A stretch of 64,000 nt of DNA from Paenibacillus oenotherae (GCF_019443105.1 NZ_JAHZIJ010000003.1:62001-126000), one strand, 5' to 3'. Shown: positions 1-8,966, counted from the stretch's first letter. Notes: generated by a model from the letters alone, not told the origin. Numbers and translations: made by a program.

Positions 1-572
1 CAGATGAGCTGCTTCAGCCGGTTGCTGGCGATGTATTGGAGCGCGGCCCGGTATTGACGGGAGCAGTAGAAGCGGAGTTTCGGCGGGTTCTGCAGCGCAA
101 GTATGAAGTGATCGACTCCGCTGTACCGGACAATATTGCAGAGGCGGCGCATGCCGTTGCGAAGGATGCCGAATCCGACAGGGAGAAGGCGCGTGCGCTG
201 TATGACTGGATCGGTTCGCGCATTGCCTATGATTGGGACAAAGCTGACAATTACGTGGAACAAGGCATATGGAAAGAACAGACGCCAGCGGACACATTTG
301 GTACACGCAAGGGTGTATGCATTGATGTGGCCCGGCTGTATGCCGTCATGGCGCGTACCGTCGGACTTGAGGTGCGGGTTGTGACTGGACAGGGCGCGGA
401 TGGCCGGGGCGGTTATGGCCCGCATGCCTGGAACGAGGTTCGGCTTGCCGACGGGGGATGGATTCCGCTCGACGCGACATGGGCATCGACAGGCGATTGG
501 TTCGATCCGCAGCACTTTGAGCGTACGCATATAAGGGAGTCATCAATCACAGCTATGTACGGGGAATCATAA
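1..572 (+). CDS. Transglutaminase-like domain protein, C-terminal part (5' end outside window)
   Basis: The reading frame is open to the left edge (first full codon at 3), so only the C-terminal ~189 residues are present. The fragment carries the transglutaminase-core triad in order: Cys in G-V-C-I-D, His in H-A-W-N-E-V, and Asp in P-L-D-A-T-W. The segment before the Cys (alternating charged helix, then T-F-G-T-R-K-G) is the usual lead-in of bacterial transglutaminase-like proteases or peptidases. The family cleaves or cross-links amide bonds; the substrate cannot be read from this fragment. It ends 138 bases before the penicillin-binding protein start, on the same strand. An internal TTG at 36 is unlikely to be the true start because coding continues upstream of it. 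Confidence 0.85.
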   Translation, partial: DELLQPVAGDVLERGPVLTGAVEAEFRRVLQRKYEVIDSAVPDNIAEAAHAVAKDAESDREKARALYDWIGSRIAYDWDKADNYVEQGIWKEQTPADTFGTRKGVCIDVARLYAVMARTVGLEVRVVTGQGADGRGGYGPHAWNEVRLADGGWIPLDATWASTGDWFDPQHFERTHIRESSITAMYGES

Positions 573-710
573 CTCGTACTTATAACGGAGTCATAAATCG
601 TAAACATGGCGGAAGTCGTAAGCGTGTTTGAATACGACGGGAGTGTTAAAGGCAGTTCCGTAAGAGGGGAGACTGCAAAGGCAATTTTTGGGAAGGAAGG
701 AGGCAGGGCG

Positions 711-2735
711 GTGCAGGATGATCCGCAGAAGAGGGAGATAGTCAATAGACGGCATTTCTCCTTTCGATTGAATTTATTTTTCTTTATCACTTTTTTCTTA
801 TTCAGTGTGCTTATCGTCAGGCTGGCGATCCTGCAGTTCGTAGAAGGCCCTACATTACGGGAGGAAGAGAACCGCATATCCAGCACGGAAGTGCTTATCC
901 CGCCGATACGCGGCAATATCTATGATTCCAGCGGCGAGCGGATTGCGTACTCGACTTCGACACAATCGCTCTACTACACGATTGAGCCGGGCTCCAAGGT
1001 TGCAGACTCTGAAGCGATGGCGAAGCGTCTGTTGAAAGTGTTCGAGGAGCTTGGCGATCCCAAGCAGGCATTGACACTTGATAAGATTATTAAAAATATG
1101 GATTTGAAATATAAGCAAAATATCGTATCGGTTCCGCGGCGCATCAAGAGCGGACTAACGAATGACGAAATCGCTTATTTTCTGGAGAATCGTGATCAGT
1201 ACAAAGGGATCGATATTCTGGAAGAGAGCATCCGGCATTATGACCAGAATACGATTGCCGTTCAGTTGGTGGGCTATTTGAAGAAATTCAAAGGGGTTTC
1301 CAACAATATCGATTACTACAGAGACAAGGATAAGCGGGACGTCATGCCTGATGCGCGGCTGCGCTATCTCCAGCAGGAGGATGTCGGCTTCGATGGACTG
1401 GAGCGTCTGTATCAGGAAGAGCTTCGCGGCAAGAACGGACTCAAGACGTATCCTATCAATTCAGCAGGCCGCATCGTCGGATTGCCAGAAATAACGAAGC
1501 CCGAGAAGGGCAATAATCTGTACTTGACGATTAACCGGAATGTGCAGTTGAAGACAGAGAAAGCGATCACGGATCAGCTGCACTACCTGCAGACGACCTA
1601 TACGAAGGATCGCCAGCCCAATGCCAAGATCGGCTTCGCTGTTGCAATGGAGGTCAATACAGGGAAAGTTATTGCCATGGCCAGTATGCCGGATTATGAT
1701 CCGAATATTTGGGAAGGCGGCAGTATTGGTACAGAAGATTATGAGAAAATTGGAAATATGCTGCCGAACGGAACGATTTCTACGGTTAACGGGCCATACA
1801 AGACGGACAAGGAGCTTAACAAGCATCCTTCCTCCATCCTGCCGCCGGGCTCTACGCTCAAGCCGCTGTCCGTGCTGATCGGGTTGAACGAGAAGCTATT
1901 CTCGACCACTGATCGCTGGTATGATTCGGGAGCATTCTATTACGGTAAGGAAGGTGTGCATCGCCGGCGGATCGGGAATGCCAGGGGCCATTCCTATGGC
2001 TCGCTTGATCCGGCGCTTGCGATTGCCAAGTCCTCCAATCCATGGATGGCCAAAATGATCGGCAACGCGCTCTATGAGCGTGACCGCAACAAAGGCGTTG
2101 AGTTGTGGGACAGCTACATGAAGCAGTTCGGTTTAGGCGTACTGACCGGCAGCGGCTTGCCCAATGAGAGTAAGGGCGTTATTGACTACTTCCATGAGAT
2201 GGAGGTCGCGAGCTCGCAATCGGCGCTCATATTCGCCTCCTTCGGGCAGCAGGCCAAATATACAACGCTGCAGCTTGCACAGTACACAGCGATGCTGGCG
2301 AATCACGGCAAGCGGATGAAGCCGCAGTTCGTTAATGAGATACGTGATGCGGAAGGCAATGTAGTGAAGAAGTTTGAGCCTGAAGTGTTGAATACGATCG
2401 ATATACCGGAAGCCTACTGGAAGGAAATCGAGACGGGTATGGCACAGGTTAATGTCGAGTCCTTCAAGGATGCGCCTTACAAAGTGCTTAGGAAGACAGG
2501 TACATCAGAGCAAACGGTAGCTGGCGGAGTGAAGAAGGATAATGCTGTATTTATCGCTTACGCGCCTGCAGAGAAGCCGGTCGTTGCTGTTGCTGTTATC
2601 GTTCCTGAGGGCGGCTTCGGCGGAATCGGCGCTGCGCCAATCGCCCGCAAAATATTCGATGCTTACGATGAGGAAATCGGCTTGCATGGCACACCGAAGA
2701 AATCTGCGAATACAGGGAATGCTGCAAAGGAATAA
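711..2735 (+). CDS. Class B penicillin-binding protein (PBP2-like transpeptidase)
   Basis: Membrane-anchored D,D-transpeptidase that cross-links peptidoglycan outside the membrane. With the GTG start at 711 it has 674 residues, close to Bacillus PbpA/PbpH. Order: short cytoplasmic tail, one membrane segment (about residues 18-40), PBP dimerisation region beginning R-G-N-I-Y-D, then the transpeptidase domain. Catalytic motifs are intact: S-T-L-K with Ser381, S-S-N at 441-443, K-T-G at 595-597. The GTG at 711 is chosen over the longer frame starting at 606 because AAGGAGG sits 7 bases upstream and the extra N-terminal 35 codons look non-homologous. No transglycosylase domain is present. It could serve elongation (PBP2-like) or sporulation; the window does not decide. 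Confidence 0.93.
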   Translation: MQDDPQKREIVNRRHFSFRLNLFFFITFFLFSVLIVRLAILQFVEGPTLREEENRISSTEVLIPPIRGNIYDSSGERIAYSTSTQSLYYTIEPGSKVADSEAMAKRLLKVFEELGDPKQALTLDKIIKNMDLKYKQNIVSVPRRIKSGLTNDEIAYFLENRDQYKGIDILEESIRHYDQNTIAVQLVGYLKKFKGVSNNIDYYRDKDKRDVMPDARLRYLQQEDVGFDGLERLYQEELRGKNGLKTYPINSAGRIVGLPEITKPEKGNNLYLTINRNVQLKTEKAITDQLHYLQTTYTKDRQPNAKIGFAVAMEVNTGKVIAMASMPDYDPNIWEGGSIGTEDYEKIGNMLPNGTISTVNGPYKTDKELNKHPSSILPPGSTLKPLSVLIGLNEKLFSTTDRWYDSGAFYYGKEGVHRRRIGNARGHSYGSLDPALAIAKSSNPWMAKMIGNALYERDRNKGVELWDSYMKQFGLGVLTGSGLPNESKGVIDYFHEMEVASSQSALIFASFGQQAKYTTLQLAQYTAMLANHGKRMKPQFVNEIRDAEGNVVKKFEPEVLNTIDIPEAYWKEIETGMAQVNVESFKDAPYKVLRKTGTSEQTVAGGVKKDNAVFIAYAPAEKPVVAVAVIVPEGGFGGIGAAPIARKIFDAYDEEIGLHGTPKKSANTGNAAKE

Positions 2736-2742
2736 ATGGAGT

Positions 2743-2773
2743 AACGAGCGGGAAAGTGCCGCTCGTTTTTTTT
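2743..2773 (+). terminator. Rho-independent terminator of the PBP gene
   Basis: Nine-base arms AACGAGCGG and CCGCTCGTT enclose a short loop and are followed by a run of T, eight bases after the PBP stop codon. Confidence 0.9.
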
Positions 2774-2861
2774 GTAGTTTCGTGGTCGTCCGACCCGCGC
2801 CGGGAAATGCGCGCCATGCGAAAAAACAGTGGAGCAAATGCTGCTTAGCCTTGCTGTTAAA

Positions 2862-3016
2862 CGGCTTTGTTACAAAACAGCTTTACTGCTAAATAGCTTT
2901 GTTGCAAAACAGCTTTGTTGCAAATCAGCTTTACTGCTAAATAGCTTTGCTGCTGCAAAACAGCTTTACTGCAAAACAGCTTTACTGCTAAATAGCCTGC
3001 TGCTAAAGAGTCTTTT
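2862..3016. repeat. Imperfect 15-16-base tandem repeat
   Basis: About ten tandem copies of a unit resembling CAGCTTTACTGCTAAA, with variants ending TGCAAA or TGCTAAA. The longer reading frame through it (2829-3518) has no ribosome site and only translates the repeat, so I do not call a gene. Confidence 0.85.
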
Positions 3017-3111
3017 GCTAAAGAGAAGATTGCTCGTCGAATCATACTGCTGCCCCCTCCCGTGTGGACGGGGATTTTATAAATGGTCAAAGTTACACAT
3101 TACACACGTCG

Positions 3112-3304
3112 AATATTCCTGCGATCAGGCAGGCTTTCTCTCGTTTCAGCCTGCTAAAAACGTAATGCCTGCCAAAGCGCAGGTATTATGCTGTATTTTT
3201 CTCTTATCGGTCGATTTCGCCTCATATTCCTGCACTTACGCAGGCATTGTACTGTTTATGGCCGCTTATAGCCGAAATTCCTGCACTTGCGCAGGCTTTT
3301 TTTA
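3112..3304 (-). repeat. Interspersed palindromic element, copy A
   Basis: Copy A of a roughly 190-base family found six times in this window. Read on the minus strand it has, in order, palindromes built on CCTGC-N4/5-GCAGG, a central (T/C)GACCGATA-type core, a third palindrome followed by GGCATT, and a final palindrome after GAAACGAGAGAAA. It lies between the PBP gene and the metal transporter operon. Confidence 0.85.
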
Positions 3305-3320
3305 CTATGGCATGCCGATG

Positions 3321-3492
3321 CACAGCGCAGCATGCGGATCAGAGTGTGTAGGATCGCAGCACGCGGCTCAGAGTGTGTGGATCACAGCGCACGGATCGCA
3401 GCACGCGGATGGAGTGTGTAGGATCACAGCGCACGGATCGCATCATGCGGATGGAGTGTGCGGATCGCAGCAACGCAGCATGGCGCTGTGTG
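3321..3492. repeat. Imperfect ~27/42-base tandem repeat
   Basis: Four to five degenerate copies of a unit built from CACGCGGATGGAGTGTGTA plus GGATCACAGCGCACGGATCG. Together with the two repeats upstream it fills nearly the whole 980-base gap before the transporter promoter. No coding evidence. Confidence 0.75.
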
Positions 3493-3586
3493 ACAGCGTC
3501 CGATTACCGTTACCATAAATGGCGTCGTGTTATAAGGCCAGTCCTGCTGCTAGGCCGGTTTTGCAGCGAAGCCCAAGTAAAAAATA

Positions 3587-3618
3587 AATGTTGCACTAGA
3601 GAAACATTGTTGTATAAT
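3587..3618 (+). promoter_or_regulatory. Promoter with MntR-like operator for the metal transporter
   Basis: A -35 TTGCAC (3591-3596), a 16-base spacer and a perfect -10 TATAAT (3613-3618). An imperfect 22-base palindrome (3587-3608, arms AATGTTGCACT and AGAGAAACATT) covers the -35 box. Its core TTGCACTAGAGAAAC resembles Bacillus MntR sites of the TTGCC...GGAAAC type. The assignment to MntR is inference. Confidence 0.65.
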
Positions 3619-3757
3619 AGTAAAAAAGAGGCATAGAGTAAACTAATGTTCATTTGGGCAAAACAAGCCCCGAAGCGGGCGGATAGAGTTTTCTACAGCG
3701 CTGGGAATGCAACGATATGAACGGCAACTATAAGGGAGAGAATGAGGAGGAATTGGA

Positions 3758-4717
3758 ATGCGGCTCAAAACAAATTCTGCAATTCGCCGCTGGATTATGG
3801 CCATGCTATTCCTGACAGCAGTAATGCTGTTTGTTACGGCTTGCGGCAGCAATAGTGGGAATGATTTCACATCAGGTGAAGGCAAGCTGAAAGTAACTGC
3901 GACGATAGGAATGATCGCGGATGTGGTTAATAATATTGGAGGGGATCACGTCGAGGCCATTGGCCTGATGGGCCCGGGCGTTGACCCCCACTTGTACAAA
4001 GCTTCGCAAGGGGATATCAAGAAGCTGGATCAAGCTGACGTCATCTTCTACAATGGTCTCCATCTGGAAGGCAAGATGGCTGAAATGCTGGAGAAGCTTG
4101 GCAAGAAGAAGACGACGGTCGCTGTGTCCAGCCGGTTGGAGGAGTCAGCGCTCAGGTCTGATCCATCGGGAGCAGGCGCGCATGATCCGCATATCTGGTT
4201 TGATGTACGCAACTGGATTTCCGCTGCTGAGGTGATCCGCGATACGCTTGTAGAGAAGGATCCTGCCAATGCGGACAATTATAAGAAACGCGCCGCTGAT
4301 TACTTGGTGAAGCTTGAAGAGCTCGACCGCTATACGAAGGAGCAGATCGCATCTATACCGGAAGCAAGCCGCGTGCTGGTAACGGCGCATGATGCATTCG
4401 GATATTTTGGAGATGCTTACGGCATTAAGGTTATGGGGCTTCAAGGCATGAGCACAGCCTCGGAATATGGCACGAAGGATGTAACCACCCTCAGAGATTA
4501 TTTGGTGGACAACAAGATCAAAGCTGTATTCGTCGAATCGAGTGTGCCCAAGAAGTCGATTGAAGCGGTCATCGAGGGCGCCAAGCAGATGGGACATGAT
4601 GTCGCTATCGGCGGCGAGCTGTTCTCGGATGCAATGGGCAAGAGAGGAACCGAGGAAGGCACTTATATTGGAATGGTACAGCATAATGTGGACACGATCG
4701 TCCATGCATTGAAATAG
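3758..4717 (+). CDS. mntA: TroA/MntA-type metal-binding lipoprotein of an ABC transporter
   Basis: Extracytoplasmic solute-binding protein that captures a divalent metal (Mn2+ or Zn2+) for import. 319 residues: a lipoprotein signal peptide ending F-V-T-A-C (Cys29), then a cluster A-I fold. Predicted ligands are His78 (V-D-P-H-L-Y), His145 (D-P-H-I-W-F-D), His211 (T-A-H-D-A-F-G-Y-F) and Asp291 (F-S-D-A-M-G), the TroA pattern. The His-rich loop typical of dedicated ZnuA proteins is missing. Start ATG follows GAGGAGGAATT. First gene of a four-gene operon with one ATPase and two permeases, the mntABCD layout of Bacillus. Manganese is favoured by that layout and by the upstream palindrome, but zinc cannot be excluded. 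Confidence 0.92.
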   Translation: MRLKTNSAIRRWIMAMLFLTAVMLFVTACGSNSGNDFTSGEGKLKVTATIGMIADVVNNIGGDHVEAIGLMGPGVDPHLYKASQGDIKKLDQADVIFYNGLHLEGKMAEMLEKLGKKKTTVAVSSRLEESALRSDPSGAGAHDPHIWFDVRNWISAAEVIRDTLVEKDPANADNYKKRAADYLVKLEELDRYTKEQIASIPEASRVLVTAHDAFGYFGDAYGIKVMGLQGMSTASEYGTKDVTTLRDYLVDNKIKAVFVESSVPKKSIEAVIEGAKQMGHDVAIGGELFSDAMGKRGTEEGTYIGMVQHNVDTIVHALK

Positions 4718-4773
4718 AACGGTTCGTTGCAGTCCAATCGGATGTGCAGCGGTCCAAGTGGAGAGTGAGAACG

Positions 4774-5568
4774 ATGACGCGACAATCAACAACCGCAGGA
4801 GTGCCGCTTCAAATAAAAGGTCTTAGTGTCGCTTATCAGAAGAAGCCTGTGCTGCGCAATGTTACGCTGGAAGTGACGGAAGGCGAGCTGATCGGCATTA
4901 TCGGGCCTAACGGCGCGGGCAAGTCCACGCTTATTAAAGCAGCGCTGGGTCTGATCCCCAAGCTGAATGGCAGCGTGCTGGTGTACGGCAAGCCTTATAA
5001 CGAGCAGCGCCAGCTGATCGGCTATGTGCCGCAGCGCGAATCGGTGGATTGGGACTTCCCGACGAACGCGCTGGATGTTGTGATGATGGGCCGTTACGGC
5101 CGCCTTGGCTGGTTCCGCAGGCCGGGTGCCAAGGAGAAGGCAATCGCGCTGGAATGTCTCGCGAAGGTAGGCATGGCAGAGTTCGCAGACCGGCAGATTA
5201 GCCAGTTGTCCGGCGGGCAGCAGCAGCGGGTTTTCCTCGCCAGAGCGCTGGCCCAGGATGCCAAGCTGTATTTCATGGATGAGCCGTTCGCGGGGGTGGA
5301 TGCAGCTACGGAGAAAGCGATTATTATGCTGCTGCAGGAGCTTAAAGGGCAAGGCAAGACCGTAATCGTCGTTCATCACGATCTTGCGACGGTTAAGGAA
5401 TATTTTGACTCTGTCATGCTGCTCAATATTGAGGTACAGGCTTTCGGCAAGACGGGGGATGTATTCACACGCTCCAACCTGCAGCAGACATACGGCGGGC
5501 GGTTCGCATTTCTGGATCGGCAAGAGGATGAAGAACTGACACTGCTCTCCGGAAAAGGAAGAGGGTGA
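4774..5568 (+). CDS. mntB: Metal ABC transporter ATP-binding protein
   Basis: Cytoplasmic ATPase that powers the metal importer. 264 residues from the ATG at 4774, chosen over the GTG at 4744 because GGAGAG lies 8 bases before it. Shows Walker A G-P-N-G-A-G-K-S-T, Q-loop Y-V-P-Q-R, the signature L-S-G-G-Q-Q-Q-R, Walker B L-Y-F-M-D-E-P and a switch His in V-V-H-H-D. The V-D-W-D-F-P segment after the Q-loop is typical of Mn/Zn/Fe-chelate transporters. Lies 56 bases after the binding protein and four bases before the first permease. Confidence 0.94.
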   Translation: MTRQSTTAGVPLQIKGLSVAYQKKPVLRNVTLEVTEGELIGIIGPNGAGKSTLIKAALGLIPKLNGSVLVYGKPYNEQRQLIGYVPQRESVDWDFPTNALDVVMMGRYGRLGWFRRPGAKEKAIALECLAKVGMAEFADRQISQLSGGQQQRVFLARALAQDAKLYFMDEPFAGVDAATEKAIIMLLQELKGQGKTVIVVHHDLATVKEYFDSVMLLNIEVQAFGKTGDVFTRSNLQQTYGGRFAFLDRQEDEELTLLSGKGRG

Positions 5569-5572
5569 GGAC

Positions 5573-6514
5573 ATGCAGTCGCTTTGGGATATGATGACTG
5601 ATCCAAACTCGCAATGGATACTTCTTGGCTGTATGCTGCTCGGTCTATGCAGCGGAGTTATCGGCTGCTTTGCCTACCTGCGCAAGCAGAGCCTGATGGG
5701 CGATACACTCGCCCATTCTGCATTGCCGGGCATTTGTATAGCTTTCATGCTGACGGGTACGAAGTCGATTCTGCTGTTTCTGATTGGGGCCGGAATTTCC
5801 GGATTGCTCGCCACCTTCGGCATCAGCTGGATTACCCGCTATTCCCGCATCAAATCCGATGCGGCGATGGGGATTGTATTGTCCAGTTTTTTCGGACTTG
5901 GCATTGTGCTGCTGACCCAGATTCAACATAGCGACTACGGCAATCAGAGCGGATTGGATAAATTTCTGTTCGGCCAGGCGGCCTCCATGATCGGCTCTGA
6001 TGTGCAGACGATGCTCATTGTCTGTGCATTTATCGTTGCTGCGTGTACGCTGCTGTTCAAGGAATTCAAGCTGATCTCATTCGACCCCGGCTTTGCCCGC
6101 GGGCTTGGTTTTCCGGTAGGTGTTCTGGAACAGCTTCTTATGTTCTTCATCGTCGTCTCCGTCGTTGTGGGCATTCAAGCCGTCGGTGTTGTGCTTGTAG
6201 CGGCGTTGTTAATCACGCCAGCGGTGTCGGCACGTTATTGGACGGATCGGCTGGGCGTAATGGTGATCATGTCCGGATTGTTCGGCGCACTTGCCGGAGT
6301 TGTGGGAACATGGCTTAGCTCTACGACAGCAAGTCTTCCTACGGGTCCGATCAGTGTACTGGCCTCAACTTTATTGTTCGTCGTATCTCTGCTGTTCGGA
6401 CCGCGTCGCGGTCTGTTGGCGAAGCGGCTCACCCGCTCTCGGGCGCGTCAAACGCTGCTGGAAGAGCAGAGTAGACGGGTGCGCGATCTGGCGAAGGAGG
6501 GTGGCTCGCTATGA
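5573..6514 (+). CDS. mntC: Metal ABC transporter permease (first)
   Basis: ABC-3 family membrane subunit, 313 residues, with about eight to nine hydrophobic segments. The family hallmarks are visible: an early L-M-G-D-T-L-A-H-S-A-L-P-G segment and the R-G-L-G-F-P coupling region near the middle. It forms the metal channel with the following permease. Start ATG follows GAGGGTGAGGAC and is four bases from the ATPase stop. The last ~40 residues are a basic cytoplasmic tail. Its stop overlaps the start of the next gene (ATGA), implying translational coupling. Confidence 0.92.
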   Translation: MQSLWDMMTDPNSQWILLGCMLLGLCSGVIGCFAYLRKQSLMGDTLAHSALPGICIAFMLTGTKSILLFLIGAGISGLLATFGISWITRYSRIKSDAAMGIVLSSFFGLGIVLLTQIQHSDYGNQSGLDKFLFGQAASMIGSDVQTMLIVCAFIVAACTLLFKEFKLISFDPGFARGLGFPVGVLEQLLMFFIVVSVVVGIQAVGVVLVAALLITPAVSARYWTDRLGVMVIMSGLFGALAGVVGTWLSSTTASLPTGPISVLASTLLFVVSLLFGPRRGLLAKRLTRSRARQTLLEEQSRRVRDLAKEGGSL

Positions 6515-7392
6515 CAGATTTCTGGATACTGCTGACCGGCGGTCTTGTTGCAAGCTGCTGCGCCATTCTCGGCTGCTTCCTCGTTCTTCGCCGAATGTCG
6601 ATGATCGGTGATGCCATCAGCCATTCCGTGCTGCCAGGCATTGTTATTGCCTTTATGATGAGCGGATCTAGAGATTCGTTCGTGATGCTGTTGGGCGCTT
6701 CCGTTCTTGGTCTTATTACCGTTTTTCTTATTCAGCTCTTCCAACAGAGCGGCGTGCAGGCTGATGCATCAATTGGCGTTGTGTTTACGGCCTTGTTCGC
6801 AATCGGCGTCGTGCTGGTCAGCTTGAATCTTAAGCATGTCGATATTGATCTCGATTGTGTGCTGTACGGGGAGATTGCCCATGTACATTGGAATACCTGG
6901 GAGCTGCACGGCAGTGACATGGGGCCTAAGGCCGTATGGATGCTCGGATTCACGCTGCTGGTCATCATCGCTGTCATCGGCTTGTTCTACAAGCAGTTCA
7001 AGTTGTGCGCCTTCGATCCGGCGCTGGCGGCGGCAATCGGCATCCCGGTAGCCTTGTTTCACTACTTGCTCATGGGACTTGTGTCGATGGCGACGGTCAG
7101 CTCGTTCGAAAGCGTTGGCGCTATTCTCGTAGTCGGCATGCTGATTATTCCGGCTTCTGCCGCTTACCTGCTCACTGACCGCCTTGGAGCGATGATCTTC
7201 ATCAGCGTTGCCATCGGGCTTGCAAGCACAGGGCTCGGTTATGGCGTATCTGTTGTGCTGGACGCTTCGATCGCGGGCTGTATGGTATGCGCGGCGGCTG
7301 TGCTGTTCATTCTGGCCTTTCTGCTGTCGCCGTCCCACGGGCTGCTTGCACGCAAGCTGCGCCGCCGTTCATTGCGCGAACGCACGATATAA
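6511..7392 (+). CDS. mntD: Metal ABC transporter permease (second)
   Basis: Second ABC-3 type permease, 293 residues, paralogous to the preceding gene (shared M-I-G-D-A-I-S-H-S-V-L-P-G and A-A-I-G-I-P segments). Two non-identical permeases are the arrangement of mntABCD/troABCD transporters, whereas the usual znuABC has one. The start ATG overlaps the previous stop by four bases. The C-terminus is a short basic cytoplasmic tail. Followed by a strong terminator, so it ends the operon. Confidence 0.92.
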   Translation: MTDFWILLTGGLVASCCAILGCFLVLRRMSMIGDAISHSVLPGIVIAFMMSGSRDSFVMLLGASVLGLITVFLIQLFQQSGVQADASIGVVFTALFAIGVVLVSLNLKHVDIDLDCVLYGEIAHVHWNTWELHGSDMGPKAVWMLGFTLLVIIAVIGLFYKQFKLCAFDPALAAAIGIPVALFHYLLMGLVSMATVSSFESVGAILVVGMLIIPASAAYLLTDRLGAMIFISVAIGLASTGLGYGVSVVLDASIAGCMVCAAAVLFILAFLLSPSHGLLARKLRRRSLRERTI

Positions 7393-7403
7393 GGAATTTC
7401 ATA

Positions 7404-7443
7404 AAACTGCAGCAGCCCGTAGAGGGCGCTGCAGTTTTTTTGT
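7404..7443 (+). terminator. Terminator of the metal transporter operon
   Basis: Arms AAACTGCAGC and GCTGCAGTTT, extended by GCCC/GGGC pairs, followed by a T-run, 11 bases past the last permease stop. Confidence 0.92.
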
Positions 7444-7630
7444 TGTTCAGGAAATTATGCGCGTAGCGAATCTGATTGTCGAGGGGGGATTGAGATCGAT
7501 CCTTTGCCGGCCATATGACTACAAGATGCAATAAAAACTGCGCAAGATCGGATAGCCGTTATGCCGTTCAATTCTCTATAATGGGAAGCGTACCGCAACA
7601 ATCGCACTGGGGGCAGCGGAGCGGCCCGGT

Positions 7631-7658
7631 TTGGATTCCGCTCAAAATGTGCTAATAT
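7631..7658 (+). promoter_or_regulatory. Candidate sigma-A promoter of the HAD-DUF456-ThuA-MurJ operon
   Basis: TTGGAT (7631-7636), 16-base spacer, TAATAT (7653-7658) preceded by TGC, giving an extended -10. It lies 55 bases before the first start codon. Confidence 0.5.
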
Positions 7659-7712
7659 GTCGTTAGACAGAAGAAGTACAGCTGCTTTGACTGGCAGTGT
7701 GGGGAGGCATGC

Positions 7713-8465
7713 ATGAGCAAGATCAAACTAGTGGCGATTGATATGGACGGTACATTACTGAATGAACAAAGTGAGATTAGCAGTGAGAACGCGCATTGGA
7801 TCAGCAAGGCGATCGATGCGGGCATTCTCGTCTGCTTCGCAACGGGCCGCGGGTTCCAGAGCGCACTTCCGTACGCGGAACAGCTGAACCTGGATACCCC
7901 GATGATCACGGTCAACGGCGGCGAAATATGGCGGCGTCCGCATGTGCTCCATAAGCGCTCGCTTATGCCGGCGAGCTACATAAAGCGGCTTCATGAGGTT
8001 GCGCTTCGCAATGAGGAATGCTGGTATTGGGCATACACGGTAGGCGACATCTACAACAAAGAGAAATGGATCATGCCCAAAGACGACTACGATAGTCATC
8101 ACTGGCTCAAATTCGGCTATTATACCGAGGACGATGCCATGCGCGAGCGTATTCTGGCGGAAGTATCCGGCTGGGGCGGGATGGAAATTACGAATTCGTC
8201 GCCATGGAATCTGGAACTGAATCCGGAGGGCGTATCGAAGGCAAGCGCGCTTCGCGAGCTGTGCAAGGTGCTTGGCCTGGACATGTCTCAGGTTGCTGCG
8301 ATGGGCGACAGCATGAACGATATCGCCATGATTCGGGAAGCCGGAATTGGTGTCGCAATGGGCAACGCCCAGGATGCGGTCAAAGCGGCAGCGGACGCGA
8401 TTGCGGTGACGAATAACGAGCATGCTGTTGCACAGCTGATTCGGGATTATGTCCTGAAGGAGTGA
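7713..8465 (+). CDS. Cof-type HAD-IIB phosphatase
   Basis: Cytoplasmic haloacid-dehalogenase-superfamily hydrolase, 250 residues, probably acting on sugar phosphates or nucleotides such as FMN. Motif I D-M-D-G-T (nucleophile Asp) near residue 9, motif II A-T-G-R, a C2B cap in the middle, and the combined motif III/IV M-G-D-S-M-N-D near the C-terminus are all intact. The start ATG follows GGGGAGG. Leads a co-directional run with the DUF456, ThuA-like and MurJ genes at gaps of 7-24 bases. Substrate is not predictable from sequence. Confidence 0.93.
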   Translation: MSKIKLVAIDMDGTLLNEQSEISSENAHWISKAIDAGILVCFATGRGFQSALPYAEQLNLDTPMITVNGGEIWRRPHVLHKRSLMPASYIKRLHEVALRNEECWYWAYTVGDIYNKEKWIMPKDDYDSHHWLKFGYYTEDDAMRERILAEVSGWGGMEITNSSPWNLELNPEGVSKASALRELCKVLGLDMSQVAAMGDSMNDIAMIREAGIGVAMGNAQDAVKAAADAIAVTNNEHAVAQLIRDYVLKE

Positions 8466-8472
8466 GGTAGCG

Positions 8473-8952
8473 ATGGAGATAACCGGGTGGATTATTACGA
8501 TTCTATTGTTTCTTGTCGGGATGGGCGGCGCGATATTCCCGATTCTGCCGGGAGCGCTTGCGATCTATGCCGCATTCTTCGTTTACGGCTTCTTTATCTC
8601 ATGGGAGCCGTTCGGCTTCTGGTTCTGGTCGATCCAGACGATTATTGTCATTGCCTTATTCGTAGCTGATTACGCGGTCAACGCTTGGGGCGTCAAGAAG
8701 TTCGGCGGGTCCAAGGCCTCGGTGTGGGGCAGTACAATCGGCATCATTGCCGGGCCTTTCGTTATTCCGGCTTTTGGCCTTATTCTTGGGCCGCTGCTTG
8801 GAGCGATTATCGGCGAGCTGATTGCCGGTTCCGATCTTGAGAAGTCTATGAAGGTTGGCTTCGGCGCGGTGGTAGGGCTCTTCTCCAGCATGGTTGTGAA
8901 GTTTATTCTGCAATTGGGTATGATTGTTTTATTCATCATATGGATTCTATAG
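8473..8952 (+). CDS. DUF456 family membrane protein
   Basis: 159-residue integral membrane protein with four to five hydrophobic segments and Gly-rich turns such as F-P-I-L-P-G and F-G-L-I-L-G-P-L-L-G, matching the DUF456 pattern. Function of the family is not established. It starts seven bases after the HAD gene stop, with GGAGTGAGG as ribosome site, so it is likely co-transcribed. Confidence 0.88.
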   Translation: MEITGWIITILLFLVGMGGAIFPILPGALAIYAAFFVYGFFISWEPFGFWFWSIQTIIVIALFVADYAVNAWGVKKFGGSKASVWGSTIGIIAGPFVIPAFGLILGPLLGAIIGELIAGSDLEKSMKVGFGAVVGLFSSMVVKFILQLGMIVLFIIWIL

Positions 8953-8966
8953 GAGGCTGAACAAGG

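Noticed and set aside
2829-3518. A 229-codon open frame through the repeat-filled gap
   Set aside because: No ribosome site; it only translates tandem repeats and palindromic element A, and amino-acid content is unlike a folded protein.
3640-3757. Possible yybP-ykoY manganese riboswitch in the leader of the metal transporter
   Set aside because: The conserved loop sequences of that riboswitch are not present; only a short GCCC/GGGC hairpin is seen.
7455-7534. Small ORF of 26 codons after the metal operon terminator
   Set aside because: Ribosome site is weak, no promoter, and nothing recognisable in the peptide.
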